Part shown: one piece after another, positions 1-9,406 of the stretch
How the letters are laid out: the number at the start of each line of letters is the position of its first letter
Numbering within the stretch: the stretch's first letter is position 1
Assembly (NCBI GenBank): GCA_024742485.1
Contig: JANSYK010000001.1
Span: forward strand, 2,356,001 to 2,420,000
Direction: 5' to 3'
Length of the DNA: 64,000 nt
DNA from: Alphaproteobacteria bacterium
GTDB lineage: Bacteria > Pseudomonadota > Alphaproteobacteria > Rhizobiales > Rhizobiaceae
Notes under the pieces: generated by a model
Database searches by the model: none
Told to the model about the DNA's origin: nothing
The model's input: only the letters and a program-made list of their open reading frames with translations
Translations under genes and position numbers: made by a program

Positions 1-1385
1 GGTCCGGCAAATCGACCCTTGTCAAGATGTTGAGCGGTGTCGTGCAACCGACAACCGGCTCAATGTCGCTGAACGGGCAAAACGCCGTTTTCAAATCGCC
101 GCGTGACGCTTTCGAGGCCAATGTCGTCACCGTTCATCAGGAACTCAGCCTGGTCCCCGAACTCTCGGTGGCGGAGAACATATTCCTCGGCCGCCTGCCG
201 AAACGCACAATATTCGGGATCGACAGGATCGACTGGAAGTCGGCCTTCAGAAAAACGGGCGATCTGCTGGACAGGATGGGTCTGGATATCGATCCGGCCA
301 CGCAAATCAAGACCTTGAGCGTCGGCCAGCAGCAGACGATCGAAATCGCCAAGGCGATGTCCTTCGATCCGGCCCTGCTGTTGCTGGACGAACCGACATC
401 CGCCCTTGCCTCCAAGGAAGTCGAAATGCTGTTCACGCTGCTTCGCACCCTCAAGGAGCGCGGCGTGACCATGATGTATATCTCCCACCGCTTGTCTGAA
501 CTGGCTGAAATCGCCGATACGGTCACGGTGCTGCGCGACGGTCATCACATTGCATCGGTCGAAATGGCACAATCATCCAGCCAGGAGATTGTTGGCATGA
601 TGTTCGGTGACGTGGCCCGCGCAATACGGCCGGCCCGGACCGCGAGAACAGGATCCGGGGATCCCATCTTGCAGGTGCGCAATCTGACCCGCGAACACGC
701 CTTTGACGATATCAGCTTTGATCTGCATCCCGGAGAAGTGCTGGGAATAGCGGGCATGCTGGGTGCCGGACGAACGGAACTGCTGCGCGGCATTTTTGGC
801 GCCGATCCGGTCGACAGCGGCGAAATCATCGTCGATGGGCAAAAGGTGGAGGCCCCGTCACCCCGGACCACAACCGGACTGGGTCTTGGCTACACGCCGG
901 AAAACCGCAAGGAGGTCGGACTGGTCCAGGACCATTCCATTCACAACAATCTGTCGATGGCGAGTCTGCGCAAAAACGCACCAGGCGGCTTCATCACCAA
1001 ATCGGCCGAACGGCCGGGTGTCGAAAAGCAGATTGAACAATTGCACATCAAGGTCGATGGCTCCGATGACCCGGTGTCGTCCTTGAGCGGCGGCAATCAG
1101 CAGAAGGTTGTCATCGGCAACTGGCTGAACACCGATCCCAAGATCATGTTTTTCGACGAGCCCAGCCGCGGCGTCGATGTCCACGCCAAGCAACAGATCT
1201 TCCAGATCATTTGGGAGCAGGCCGACAAGGGTTTGAGTTCCATTTTCGTTTCGACGGAACTGGAGGAACTGCTCGATGTGTGCGATCGCATCCTGATCAT
1301 GAAGGACGGTCGACTGGAAGGTGAACTCGACCCGGCAAAGACCGATCTCACTCAACTCTACGCCGCCTGCATGGAGGGGCTTTGA
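1..1385 (+). CDS. Sugar ABC transporter ATP-binding protein, RbsA/MglA type (5' truncated by window)
   Basis: This is the cytoplasmic ATPase that powers uptake of a sugar. The reading frame is open from the first bases, which encode SGKSTL, the end of the first Walker A, so the gene begins before the window; the ATG at 27 in the ORF track is internal. It has the two-cassette layout of the RbsA/MglA/XylG family. Cassette 1 has signature LSVGQQQ and Walker B LLLLDEPTSAL. Cassette 2 has the degenerate Walker A GMLGAGRTELLR, signature LSGGNQQKV and FFDEPSRGVD. The permease gene follows with a one-base overlap (TGATG). A periplasmic sugar-binding protein is probably encoded upstream. The neighbouring lactonase and epimerase suggest a sugar that is oxidised by a dehydrogenase and lactonase route, but the sugar itself cannot be read from the sequence. 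Confidence 0.95.
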   Translation, partial: SGKSTLVKMLSGVVQPTTGSMSLNGQNAVFKSPRDAFEANVVTVHQELSLVPELSVAENIFLGRLPKRTIFGIDRIDWKSAFRKTGDLLDRMGLDIDPATQIKTLSVGQQQTIEIAKAMSFDPALLLLDEPTSALASKEVEMLFTLLRTLKERGVTMMYISHRLSELAEIADTVTVLRDGHHIASVEMAQSSSQEIVGMMFGDVARAIRPARTARTGSGDPILQVRNLTREHAFDDISFDLHPGEVLGIAGMLGAGRTELLRGIFGADPVDSGEIIVDGQKVEAPSPRTTTGLGLGYTPENRKEVGLVQDHSIHNNLSMASLRKNAPGGFITKSAERPGVEKQIEQLHIKVDGSDDPVSSLSGGNQQKVVIGNWLNTDPKIMFFDEPSRGVDVHAKQQIFQIIWEQADKGLSSIFVSTELEELLDVCDRILIMKDGRLEGELDPAKTDLTQLYAACMEGL

Positions 1386-2344
1386 TGCAGCTCGCCCAAT
1401 TCTTCCGACGCCATCCGATGGAAATCATCCTGGTGGCGATGTATCTCTATCTCATGGCGGCAGCGCCGGGTTTTGCCACGCTCGACAACCAGTTCAACGT
1501 GCTGCGCAACGTCACGATGCAGGGCATCATTGCCTTCGGCATGACGATGATCATTATCTCGGGCGAGATTGATCTGTCGATCGGCTCGGGTGTTGCATTC
1601 GCCGGCTGCGTGACCGCCTGGTTTACCCGCGAGCTGACACCCTTTACCGGTGCCTATACGGCTATCGCGATCGGCGCCGTCGCGGCCATGGTGATCATGT
1701 TCTGTGTTGGCGTTTTCACCGGCAAGTTGCGCCAGCATTTCAACATGCCAACCTTCATCACCACCCTCGGCCTGCTGACCGTCCTGTCGGGCGCTGCCAA
1801 TCTGATCACCGGCGGATTTCCGATCACCAGCTTTCCCTACCAGTTCAACTTCCTCGGTTCGGGCTTCCTGTTCGGCATCCCCTTCCCGGTCTATATCTTT
1901 GTCGCCGTCTTCGGCTTCGTCTACTTCCTGATGAACTACACCAGTTTCGGCCGATCCATTTATGCCGTCGGCGGCAATCTCGAAGCGGCGCGGCTGTCGG
2001 GGATTGATGTCTGGAGGACCAAAACGCTGGCGTTCGGCATCACCGGTGTTTTTACGGCCATTGCCGGCATTTTGATCGCATCGCAGATTCTGTCCGGCAG
2101 TGCCAGTGCTGCGCGCGGCTGGGAGCTCGACGTCATTTCGGCGGTCATCATCGGCGGCACCAGCCTGTTCGGTGGAAAGGGGTCGATCCGCGGCACCCTG
2201 ATCGGGGTGCTGTTCCTGGGCGTGATCGTCAACGGAATGACGCTTTTGAATGTCAGCGAATACTGGCAATATGTGGTGCGCGGCATGCTGATCATCAGCG
2301 CGGTGCTGTTGAACCATGCGCTGGAAAAGAGCGCCAAGACCTGA
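1385..2344 (+). CDS. Sugar ABC transporter permease, RbsC type
   Basis: This is the inner-membrane channel of the sugar importer, about 319 residues with eight or more hydrophobic segments. The family motif GEIDLSIGS lies near residue 60, and a cytoplasmic loop for ATPase contact precedes GGTSLFGGKGS. The ORF track begins one codon earlier at a TTG; the ATG at 1385 is preferred because it gives the one-base TGATG overlap with the ATPase gene. The length is normal for the BPD_transp_2 family. Confidence 0.94.
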   Translation: MQLAQFFRRHPMEIILVAMYLYLMAAAPGFATLDNQFNVLRNVTMQGIIAFGMTMIIISGEIDLSIGSGVAFAGCVTAWFTRELTPFTGAYTAIAIGAVAAMVIMFCVGVFTGKLRQHFNMPTFITTLGLLTVLSGAANLITGGFPITSFPYQFNFLGSGFLFGIPFPVYIFVAVFGFVYFLMNYTSFGRSIYAVGGNLEAARLSGIDVWRTKTLAFGITGVFTAIAGILIASQILSGSASAARGWELDVISAVIIGGTSLFGGKGSIRGTLIGVLFLGVIVNGMTLLNVSEYWQYVVRGMLIISAVLLNHALEKSAKT

Positions 2345-2354
2345 GGGGTGCATC

Positions 2355-3254
2355 ATGTCCAACGAGATCATCACCTGCCTGGCGCCAACCGGCGATCTGT
2401 GCGGCGAGGCGGCCACATGGTCGGCCGACGAAAACCGAATTTACTGGGTCGATATCAACCGGTTCCTGCTCCACCGGATGGACCTTGAGAGCCGGGCTGT
2501 CACCAGTCATCTGTTCGATGAACCGGTTGTTGCGCTGTCGCTGACCGATGAAGACGGAAAACTGCTGGTCACACTGGGCTCAAAGCTCGTCTATATTGTC
2601 GTCGGCACGGATGAACGCATCGATCTGGGCATCACGCTGCCTGGATCGCCCGATGTCCGTTTTAATGACGGCCGGACGGATCCGAACGGAACATTCTGGG
2701 TTGGATCCATGGCCAACAATGTCGGTCCGCATGGCGAGAATCTCGATGTGCGGGACGGGATGGGAAAACTGTTCCGCTGGCGCATCGGCGGCGCGCTGGA
2801 GGAATTCGAAAGCGGCATCGGCATATCCAATACACTTTGCTGGGCGCCGGACGGCAAGACCTTCTATTTCGGTGACACGTTGAAGAACGAGATACGCGCC
2901 TACCCTTATGATTTGGGCACTGGTGACATCGGACCCGGCACACCACATTTTTCGGACTTCGATCGTGGGTTGCCGGACGGCTCGACGATTGACCGCGACG
3001 GCTTCATCTGGAATTGCCGGTTCGGTGGCGGTTGCATCGTGCGCATAGCGCCGGATGGATCGGTTGACCGCATCATCGAGATGCCTGTCAAGAACATCAC
3101 GACCTGCACCTTTGGCGGGCCGGATCTTTCAACGCTCTTTGTCACCACCGCCAGCACCGCCAAAGCAGAAACGGACCGGCTTGCCGGCAGTCTCTTCGCC
3201 ATTCGGACCGAGACCGCCGGCCTGCCCGAAAACCGTTTTCGGACCGGCGGCTGA
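2355..3254 (+). CDS. SMP-30/gluconolactonase/LRE family sugar lactonase
   Basis: This is a probable cytoplasmic metal-dependent lactonase that hydrolyses a sugar-1,4- or 1,5-lactone to the aldonic acid. It is about 299 residues, the normal family size for a six-bladed propeller. Putative metal ligands fit the family: Glu in GEAATW near the N terminus, Asn in RFNDGRTD, Asn in GISNTLCW and Asp in GLPDGSTID. The ATG at 2355 is chosen over the upstream ORF start because a GAGGGG ribosome site precedes it and the extra residues would overlap the permease. It lies 10 bases after the permease, so it is in the same operon. The lactone-forming dehydrogenase is not visible here and may lie upstream. 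Confidence 0.9.
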   Translation: MSNEIITCLAPTGDLCGEAATWSADENRIYWVDINRFLLHRMDLESRAVTSHLFDEPVVALSLTDEDGKLLVTLGSKLVYIVVGTDERIDLGITLPGSPDVRFNDGRTDPNGTFWVGSMANNVGPHGENLDVRDGMGKLFRWRIGGALEEFESGIGISNTLCWAPDGKTFYFGDTLKNEIRAYPYDLGTGDIGPGTPHFSDFDRGLPDGSTIDRDGFIWNCRFGGGCIVRIAPDGSVDRIIEMPVKNITTCTFGGPDLSTLFVTTASTAKAETDRLAGSLFAIRTETAGLPENRFRTGG

Positions 3255-3278
3255 CGGTCTGCGCGAGGCAGCAGCAAA

Positions 3279-4295
3279 TTGACCTGGACCATTGAATGGG
3301 ACGGTGGCCATGGCCAGATCGAGCCACTGGCCGGCATGCTGGGACCGGTCTGGTTCTCACTGCCATCAGGTCGCAGCATACAGCCCTTTGCCATTGCGCC
3401 CTGGTCGGATGACGATACCCCCGAACACGATGAACTGCCGCCGATTCTCAAACGGTTGCGCGGCGAATGGCCGTGTGTTCCGTTCGGAGTGCCTGACGCA
3501 CGCACAGATCTGCCCGGCCATTGGCTGGAGGGCTTGGATACCGGCAGGAACCCGCCGGACGACTTCATCCACGGATTCAGCTCGAACCATGATTGGGAAT
3601 TGGTCACGGCAAAACCGGGCGCAATCACCATCAAGATCGACTATCCCGAGACGCATCCGGTCCGGCGCCTGACCCGAACCATTCGCGGCCACGCCGGACG
3701 AGCACAACTGGACATTTCGTTGAAGATCGAAACCCGACAGCGCATGGCGCTGCCAGTGGGGCTTCATCCGGTTTTCGCCCTGCCGGCCAGTTCTGGCGGT
3801 GCGGTTCTTGAATTCAGCGGTTTGGGATCCGTTCACAGTTACCCGGTTGATACGGAAGCAGGTGTCTCGGTCATCGAACCCGACCAGCGGGCAGAAGGCC
3901 TGGACGGTCTGAAGGTCAAGGCGGGTGGAACGCTGGACGCGTCACGGTTGCCCCTGCCCCATGCTGCCGAAGAGCTGCTTCTTGTCGAGGGTCATGGCGG
4001 CCGGGCGATCCTGCGCAATGAAGACGAAGGATACCAGACACAACTCACCTGGGACGAAAGTGTCTTCCCATCCTGCCTGTTGTGGATTTCAAATGGCGGC
4101 CGGACGGCCTATCCCTGGAACGGACGCTTCAATGCCATCGGTATCGAACCCGTGGCCGCGGCCTTCGATTTGGGTCATGCACACAGTCTGAACGATCAAA
4201 ATCCACTGCGCCGTGCGGGCCTTGAAACGGCACTCCACCTGTCACCGGACCGACCGTTTGAAACGAATTACAGCATTGCGCTGTCCGATCTGTAA
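3279..4295 (+). CDS. Aldose 1-epimerase (galactose mutarotase superfamily) protein
   Basis: This likely interconverts the alpha and beta anomers of the imported sugar. It has 338 residues with the GALM-type beta-sandwich pattern. The conserved HPVF in VGLHPVF corresponds to the family's active-site histidine region, and a second His lies in SSNHDW. The start is a TTG at 3279 after GAGGCAG; no better ATG is in frame. It is the last gene of the sugar operon, 24 bases after the lactonase. Substrate identity is inferred only from neighbours. Confidence 0.82.
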   Translation: MTWTIEWDGGHGQIEPLAGMLGPVWFSLPSGRSIQPFAIAPWSDDDTPEHDELPPILKRLRGEWPCVPFGVPDARTDLPGHWLEGLDTGRNPPDDFIHGFSSNHDWELVTAKPGAITIKIDYPETHPVRRLTRTIRGHAGRAQLDISLKIETRQRMALPVGLHPVFALPASSGGAVLEFSGLGSVHSYPVDTEAGVSVIEPDQRAEGLDGLKVKAGGTLDASRLPLPHAAEELLLVEGHGGRAILRNEDEGYQTQLTWDESVFPSCLLWISNGGRTAYPWNGRFNAIGIEPVAAAFDLGHAHSLNDQNPLRRAGLETALHLSPDRPFETNYSIALSDL

Positions 4296-4513
4296 TTGGG
4301 ACTGAACTCCGCTGAAGAGATGTACAATTCGGTTCCGTCCGGCTGAAGCAAATGGGCCTGAAATCCGGACTCCGGAATGAATACAATCTGGATCCGTCCG
4401 CAAAGTCGGACGCCATTCGCGCCAGCATTTGTTCCGGTTTCATTGCGCGCTGTCGCAATCCGGCCTAAATTGTCAGGCAATCGGAGACGATTCGACCTTC
4501 GCAACCTGCAAAA

Positions 4514-5179
4514 ATGGACCCTTCAATGCTTCGCAAACCGGCATGGAAAACGGCGGCGATCACAGGCGGATTACTGGCCCTGTCGACAGGCCTTGCAAAC
4601 GCCCATCCGCATGTTTTTGCCCAGGCGCGGCTGGAAGTGGTCATCGGCAAAGACGGAGATGTGGAGGCGCTGCGCCATATCTGGCGATTTGACGAGCTGT
4701 TTTCATCGACGGTCCTTCTTGAATTCGACGCCAACGCCAATCTCAAGCTGGAAGCCGATGAGCTGGAAGCCGTTGGCAATGTCGTCAAGGATTCACTGGC
4801 CGACTTCAATTATTACACATCCGTCATGGCCGATGGGAAAGATGTGCAGGTCAATCCTCCCGACCGGATCAATGTGGATTTTCAGGACCAGCAGCTTCTG
4901 ATGTTTTTTTCCGTCTCGCCTGCAAAGGCCATGCCCTTGACGGGAACGCTGAGTTTCGGCGCTTACGATCCGACCATGTATGCGGCACTGGATTTCATGA
5001 GCGATGATGATCTGGTGATCGACGGATCGGCGCAGGCCTGCAGCAGTGCAGTTGTTCGGCCTGATCCCGATGAAGTTCTGGCGCAAAACCAGCAATCGCT
5101 GACCGAGGCTTTTTTCAACGATCCGGGCGGCAACGATATTTCCAAATTCTTCGCCACGAGACTAGAGCTGACATGCTGA
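4514..5179 (+). CDS. DUF1007 family periplasmic protein, partner of nickel/cobalt transporter
   Basis: A 221-residue exported protein of the DUF1007 family. An N-terminal hydrophobic segment ends at ANA and is followed by the family hallmark HPHVF. Members are almost always encoded next to NicO/RcnA-type metal transporters, as here, where the next gene overlaps by seven bases. The biochemical role is not established; a periplasmic metal-handling or accessory role is inferred. An ATG at 4526 (MLRKPAW) would give a more typical signal peptide and is an equally good start. No riboswitch was recognised in the 218 bases upstream. Confidence 0.85.
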   Translation: MDPSMLRKPAWKTAAITGGLLALSTGLANAHPHVFAQARLEVVIGKDGDVEALRHIWRFDELFSSTVLLEFDANANLKLEADELEAVGNVVKDSLADFNYYTSVMADGKDVQVNPPDRINVDFQDQQLLMFFSVSPAKAMPLTGTLSFGAYDPTMYAALDFMSDDDLVIDGSAQACSSAVVRPDPDEVLAQNQQSLTEAFFNDPGGNDISKFFATRLELTC

Positions 5180-6165
5180 CTGGCGGTACGCGCCGGATTC
5201 ACCTGCTGATCGTTGCCGGCCTTGTCCTGATCGCGCTGCCGGGCCTGGCCCTGGCCCAATCGCCACTCGGCATTGGCGCAGCGGAACCGGCGTTTGACAG
5301 TTCCGGGCTTTTCGGTGGCGTTTTCAACTGGATCAATTCTCAACAGCAATCCTTCTATCGAGCCCTTTCGGGCGCGGTCAAGGAGATGCGCGAGGACCCC
5401 GCAAAGCTGTGGACCCTTGTCGGGCTATCATTTGCCTATGGCGTCTTTCATGCGGCCGGTCCCGGGCACGGCAAGGCTGTGATTTCCTCCTATGTTATCG
5501 CCAATGAGCAGACATTGCGACGTGGGATCACCATATCCTTCATGGCCGCTTTCATGCAGGGTGCAGTGGCAATCCTGATCGTCGGCGTGACCTATCTGGC
5601 ATTGCGGGGCACCGGCATTTCCATGACACGGGCAACGCACACGCTGGAAATCGCCAGCTATGCATTGATTGCCGGGTTCGGCGGTTGGCTGCTGTTTCGC
5701 AAATTGCGGCCGAAAACGCGGCACGCGCACCATCACCATGAACACATACACGACCACGACCATCACCATCATGTCGGACCAGACGGCGTGTGTGAAAGCT
5801 GCGGCCATTCGCATGCACCGGATCCGGCACAAATCAGCGGCGCTAAACTTGAACTGCGCGAAGCATGGTCAGCCATCGTTGCCATCGGCCTGCGCCCCTG
5901 TTCAGGCGCTTTGATCGTTCTGAGCTTCGCGCTCTTGAACGGGCTTTACCTCGGCGGATTCCTGTCGGTTACCGCCATGTCGATCGGCACGGCCATCACG
6001 GTGTCGATCCTTGCGACGCTGGCAGTTGTTGCCAAAGGGGCGGCTGTGCGTCTGGCCAACAGCGAATCCGCTGCAGCACGCATCACGGGTGGAATCGAAA
6101 TTCTTGGAGCTGCATCGGTTCTTGTATTGGGTCTGGTGTTGCTGTTTGCAGCGCTTCAGGCTTAA
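5173..6165 (+). CDS. NicO-family nickel/cobalt transporter (RcnA-like)
   Basis: An inner-membrane metal transporter of 330 residues, probably an Ni/Co exporter. It begins with a cleavable-looking signal, followed by six or so membrane segments. The family motif HAAGPGHGKAVISSYV is present. The central cytoplasmic loop is very histidine-rich (HAHHHHEHIHDHDHHHH) and ends in a CESCGHSH cluster, a likely metal-sensing or metal-loading segment. It overlaps the DUF1007 gene, so the pair is co-translated. Import rather than export cannot be excluded from sequence alone. Confidence 0.9.
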   Translation: MLTGGTRRIHLLIVAGLVLIALPGLALAQSPLGIGAAEPAFDSSGLFGGVFNWINSQQQSFYRALSGAVKEMREDPAKLWTLVGLSFAYGVFHAAGPGHGKAVISSYVIANEQTLRRGITISFMAAFMQGAVAILIVGVTYLALRGTGISMTRATHTLEIASYALIAGFGGWLLFRKLRPKTRHAHHHHEHIHDHDHHHHVGPDGVCESCGHSHAPDPAQISGAKLELREAWSAIVAIGLRPCSGALIVLSFALLNGLYLGGFLSVTAMSIGTAITVSILATLAVVAKGAAVRLANSESAAARITGGIEILGAASVLVLGLVLLFAALQA

Positions 6166-6237
6166 CACGCGAACCCTGCCGACCAATCAGCAAGAATGAC
6201 TTTAACGGGTCCTGACCTTGGGAAAGGGAACATCACG

Positions 6238-6999
6238 ATGATCGATTTGAACAACAAGACAGCACTGGTCAAGGGCGCAAGTCGCGGCATCGGCGCCGCA
6301 ACGGCAAGACGGCTGGCGCAATATGGTGCCAATGTCGTGCTGGCTGCGCGCACCAGAAATGACATTGAGGCCGTTGCCCAGGAAATCAGGGATGCCGGCG
6401 GAACCGCCGAGGCCATCGTCTGCGACGTTGCGAATTATGCGGATGTGCAAGCGGCCGTCGACCATTGTGTTTCAACATTCGGGCGGCTCGACATCCTGGT
6501 GAACAATGCCGGATTGATCGAACCGATTGCCCGCATTGCCGACAGCGATCCCGACCATTGGGGTCGGGTCGCCGACGTCAATTACAAGGGTGTCTATTAC
6601 GGCATGCGGGCCGCCATTCCGGTGATGGAAAAGCAGGGCAGTGGCGTCATTATCAACATCAGTTCCGGTGCTGCAACCGGAGCTCTGGAAGGCTGGAGCC
6701 ACTATTGCTCGTCCAAGGCGGCCGCTCTGTCTCTGACCCGCTGCGCCGACAAGGAATATGCCGACAGCGGTATTCGCGTTGTCGGCCTCAGCCCCGGAAC
6801 CGTCGCGACAGAAATGCAGGTCGCAATCAAGGCCTCCGGGATCAATCCGGTCAGCCAGTTGGATCCGTCGGCGCATATCCCGCCGGAATGGGCGGCTGAA
6901 GCCGTCGCGTGGCTGTGCACCGATGCCGGCGCGCCCTATGCCGGGACGGATTTTTCCATCAAGACCGATGAGGGCAGAGCTCTGGTCGGGCTGGTCTAG
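6238..6999 (+). CDS. Short-chain dehydrogenase/reductase (SDR) oxidoreductase
   Basis: A 253-residue classical SDR that oxidises or reduces an unknown alcohol or ketone with NAD(P). The nucleotide-binding glycine motif GASRGIG, the NNAG motif, a catalytic Ser in NISSG and the YCSSK catalytic pair are all present. The ATG at 6238 follows GGAAAGGGAA and is preferred over the ORF-track start at 6196. The TAG stop is the first three bases of a dispersed palindromic repeat (see 6997-7092). Substrate is unknown; no pathway neighbours help. Confidence 0.9.
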   Translation: MIDLNNKTALVKGASRGIGAATARRLAQYGANVVLAARTRNDIEAVAQEIRDAGGTAEAIVCDVANYADVQAAVDHCVSTFGRLDILVNNAGLIEPIARIADSDPDHWGRVADVNYKGVYYGMRAAIPVMEKQGSGVIINISSGAATGALEGWSHYCSSKAAALSLTRCADKEYADSGIRVVGLSPGTVATEMQVAIKASGINPVSQLDPSAHIPPEWAAEAVAWLCTDAGAPYAGTDFSIKTDEGRALVGLV

Positions 7000-7092
7000 A
7001 CCGTTTCACGTTTTGCCGGAAACATCACAAGTGCGGCGACCGAAAGAGGCGCTGGTGCATTCGGGTTTCGCGTTTGCCGTCAATACCCGAAC
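6997..7092. repeat. Dispersed two-hairpin intergenic repeat, copy 1 (diverged)
   Basis: It begins TAGACCGTTTCACGTTTTG, identical for its first 19 bases to copy 2 (40602) and then about as long, but diverged. The 3' stem is TTCGGGT (7060-7066) with ACCCGAA (7085-7091), where the other copies have TTCAGGT/ACCTGAA, so the change in both arms keeps pairing. It lies between convergent genes and supplies the SDR stop codon. Confidence 0.7.
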
Positions 7093-7110
7093 AGTTCCGA
7101 TCCGCAGACC

Positions 7111-7707
7111 TCAGGTTGCCGGTGCTGTCCGCCCGCGCATGAGATTGGTCCAGATCCGATAGGTTTCCAGCGCCGCCAGCGGAACGAAATGTACCAATGC
7201 CGGCCCAAAATCATTGTGAATGAACATCCAGTGCAGCAGCGTCGCAACGGCCGCGACATAAACAAATCGCTGCAGGGTTTTCCAGCTGGAACCCATGGTC
7301 CTGACGGACATGGCATTGGACGTAGCCGCCAGCGGCACGAAGATCAGAAAGGCGATCCAGCCGGTCCATATCCCGAATTTGGTGACATCTGCCATCACCG
7401 CCGACAGTGACCCGAGGTCAATCAGATAATAAAGCGTGTGAAGTGCCGCATATCCGAAGGCCGCCACGCCAAGGTAACGTCTTCTTTTCATCAGCCACGC
7501 AATCCACCGCGCCGACGGAAACAGCATGCGCAGCGGTGTCAGGATCATGGCGATGATCATGAAACGGGCTGCAAACTCTCCGGTCGGATGAAGCAGCGGC
7601 TCCAGGCTGTTGCCACTGAAGGCTCCGGCTATCATTCCGATGGAGGGAAGAGCCAGGATCGCCCAGAAAAAAACCGGTGCATTCAAGATTGTTCGAAGTG
7701 CCGTCAT
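7111..7707 (-). CDS. MsrQ/YedZ-like ferric reductase-type haem membrane protein
   Basis: A 198-residue integral membrane protein with about six hydrophobic helices and several membrane-embedded histidines (ALHTLYY, LLHWMFIHND, LVHFVPL) that fit the b-haem ligands of the ferric-reductase-like domain. MsrQ normally passes electrons to the periplasmic methionine sulfoxide reductase MsrP, but no msrP is adjacent, so the partner is unknown. The ATG at 7707 follows GGGAGA; the ORF-track start adds 16 unlikely residues. Confidence 0.78.
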   Translation of the reverse strand: MTALRTILNAPVFFWAILALPSIGMIAGAFSGNSLEPLLHPTGEFAARFMIIAMILTPLRMLFPSARWIAWLMKRRRYLGVAAFGYAALHTLYYLIDLGSLSAVMADVTKFGIWTGWIAFLIFVPLAATSNAMSVRTMGSSWKTLQRFVYVAAVATLLHWMFIHNDFGPALVHFVPLAALETYRIWTNLMRGRTAPAT

Positions 7708-7824
7708 GATCAAATCTCCCGATCCCGAAAGATATGGACGGCCATTTCCGAGCACGCAATATCGGTTGCCCGAACTTTACCTTAGGGAAACACAAAATAC
7801 CAACGGCCGCCTGGGCCGACGGAT

Positions 7825-8040
7825 CTACGAACCGCTGTGTTTGCGTTGCTGGTAGCGGCTGCGCAACCAGAAGATTGCAAAAAAACCCAGGATGAAAATC
7901 ACCGTGGCAGCGTAACCGAGCCAGGGAGAGATGTCGCCAAGCGCAATCACGATGCCGGGCATCGCCAGAAACACCACAGCCACCACCACCAGGATGATCG
8001 CCGCCGCGATTGCCGCTTTCCTTGTACTGTTGTCCGACAC
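7825..8040 (-). CDS. Small two-helix membrane protein, unknown function
   Basis: A 71-residue protein with two hydrophobic segments (about residues 9-29 and 40-59) and a basic C terminus (RSRYQQRKH). It starts at GTG 8040 after a good AGGAGC site. No family is recognised. Its codon use and ribosome site support a real gene upstream of, and codirectional with, the MsrQ-like gene. Confidence 0.65.
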   Translation of the reverse strand: MSDNSTRKAAIAAAIILVVVAVVFLAMPGIVIALGDISPWLGYAATVIFILGFFAIFWLRSRYQQRKHSGS

Positions 8041-8191
8041 GATGTTGCTCCTGGCGAGTTTTCGATTTCCCTAAACTAGGTAGGTGTACCCTGGGAGACA
8101 AGCGATCCCCTCGCCTTGACCCGAAGATTGAAATGAAACACGCAATGGGCCATGAATGCGCCGACAATACCGATCACGAGGGGATAACACT

Positions 8192-9388
8192 TTGCAAACA
8201 GTCGCAGCATTCGATCGCATGGGAGAGGAAAACGCCTTTGCGGTGCTCGCACGCGCCGCAGCACTTCAGGCCACCGGCCGAGACATCGTCAATCTGGGAA
8301 TTGGGCAGCCGGATTTTTCGACCCCTCCGCATATCGTCGAAGCCGCCATCAAGGCGCTGCGGGATGGCCAGCACGGCTATACACCGGCCACCGGCCTGCC
8401 GGCGACTCGCGAAGCCGTTGCAAGACGTACCCTGTCGTTGACCGGCGTCGAAATATCACCTGATGAGGTGATGATCATGCCGGGTGGCAAACCGACCATG
8501 TTTGCCGCAATCACCCTGTTTGGAGAACCGGGCGCGGAGATCCTCTATCCCGATCCCGGCTTCCCGATCTATCGCTCGATGATTGACTGCACCGGTGCCC
8601 GGGCCGTGCCGGTTCCCATCCGTGAAGAAAACGGATTTGCCTTTTCAGCCGAGGAAACCCTGTCGAAAATCACGCCGAAAACGCGGCTTTTGATCATCAA
8701 TTCTCCGGCCAATCCAACGGGTGGTGTGACACCACGTACCGAGATCGAAAAACTGGTCGCCGGCCTTGCGGATTTCCCAGAGGTCGCCATCCTGTCGGAC
8801 GAGATTTACGACGTCATGACCTATGATGGTGAGCGTCATACATCGCTCCTGACATTTCCGGACATTCGCAATCGCCTCATCGTTCTCAATGGCTGGTCGA
8901 AAACATGGGCGATGACCGGTTGGCGGATGGGTTGGTCGATCTGGCCGACTGGACCGGAAGGCGGCAATCTCTACGACAAGGTGCGCAAACTCGCCGTCAA
9001 CTGCTGGTCCTGTGTCAACACACCCAGCCAGTTTGCGGGCATTGCCGCCATTGACGGTCCGCAGGACCGGGTGGACGAGATGCTGACTGCCTTCGACAGC
9101 CGGAGAAAACTCGTTGTCGAAAGGCTCAACGCAATCCCCGGTATTCGCTGCGCAACGCCCAAGGGTGCGTTCTACGCCTTCCCCAACATCGCCGATCTTG
9201 GAATCAAGGCCAAGGTACTGGCTTCGCGGCTGCTCGAGGAAAAAGGTGTTGCGCTGGTCGGCGGTCCGGATTTCGGTGAATTCGGCGAGGGCTATATTCG
9301 CCTTTCCTGCGCCGCCTCCGAAGAACGCATCGAAGAAGCGATCAGCCGTATCGCGGAATTCGTCGAAGAGGAATCGGGCGGCCGGTAA
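8192..9388 (+). CDS. Class I/II PLP-dependent aminotransferase
   Basis: A cytoplasmic aminotransferase of about 398 residues (aspartate aminotransferase fold type I). Hallmarks are NSPANPTGG, the LSDEIYD cofactor aspartate, and the Schiff-base lysine in GWSKTWAMTGWRMGW. The arginine that binds the substrate carboxylate is probably in YIRLSCA near the C terminus. A TTG at 8192 with GAGGGG eight bases upstream is preferred over the ORF-track start at 8156. The amino donor is not predictable; it stands alone and converges on the TRAP genes. Confidence 0.88.
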   Translation: MQTVAAFDRMGEENAFAVLARAAALQATGRDIVNLGIGQPDFSTPPHIVEAAIKALRDGQHGYTPATGLPATREAVARRTLSLTGVEISPDEVMIMPGGKPTMFAAITLFGEPGAEILYPDPGFPIYRSMIDCTGARAVPVPIREENGFAFSAEETLSKITPKTRLLIINSPANPTGGVTPRTEIEKLVAGLADFPEVAILSDEIYDVMTYDGERHTSLLTFPDIRNRLIVLNGWSKTWAMTGWRMGWSIWPTGPEGGNLYDKVRKLAVNCWSCVNTPSQFAGIAAIDGPQDRVDEMLTAFDSRRKLVVERLNAIPGIRCATPKGAFYAFPNIADLGIKAKVLASRLLEEKGVALVGGPDFGEFGEGYIRLSCAASEERIEEAISRIAEFVEEESGGR

Positions 9389-9406
9389 CAGCCGCCCCGA
9401 ATGTGA

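Noticed and set aside
1358-2416. 352-aa ORF opposite the RbsC-like permease
   Set aside because: Hydrophilic antisense frame of a membrane protein gene, a common artefact.
4296-4513. Cobalamin or metal riboswitch before the DUF1007/NicO pair
   Set aside because: No B12 box or NiCo-type conserved elements could be read in the 218 bases.
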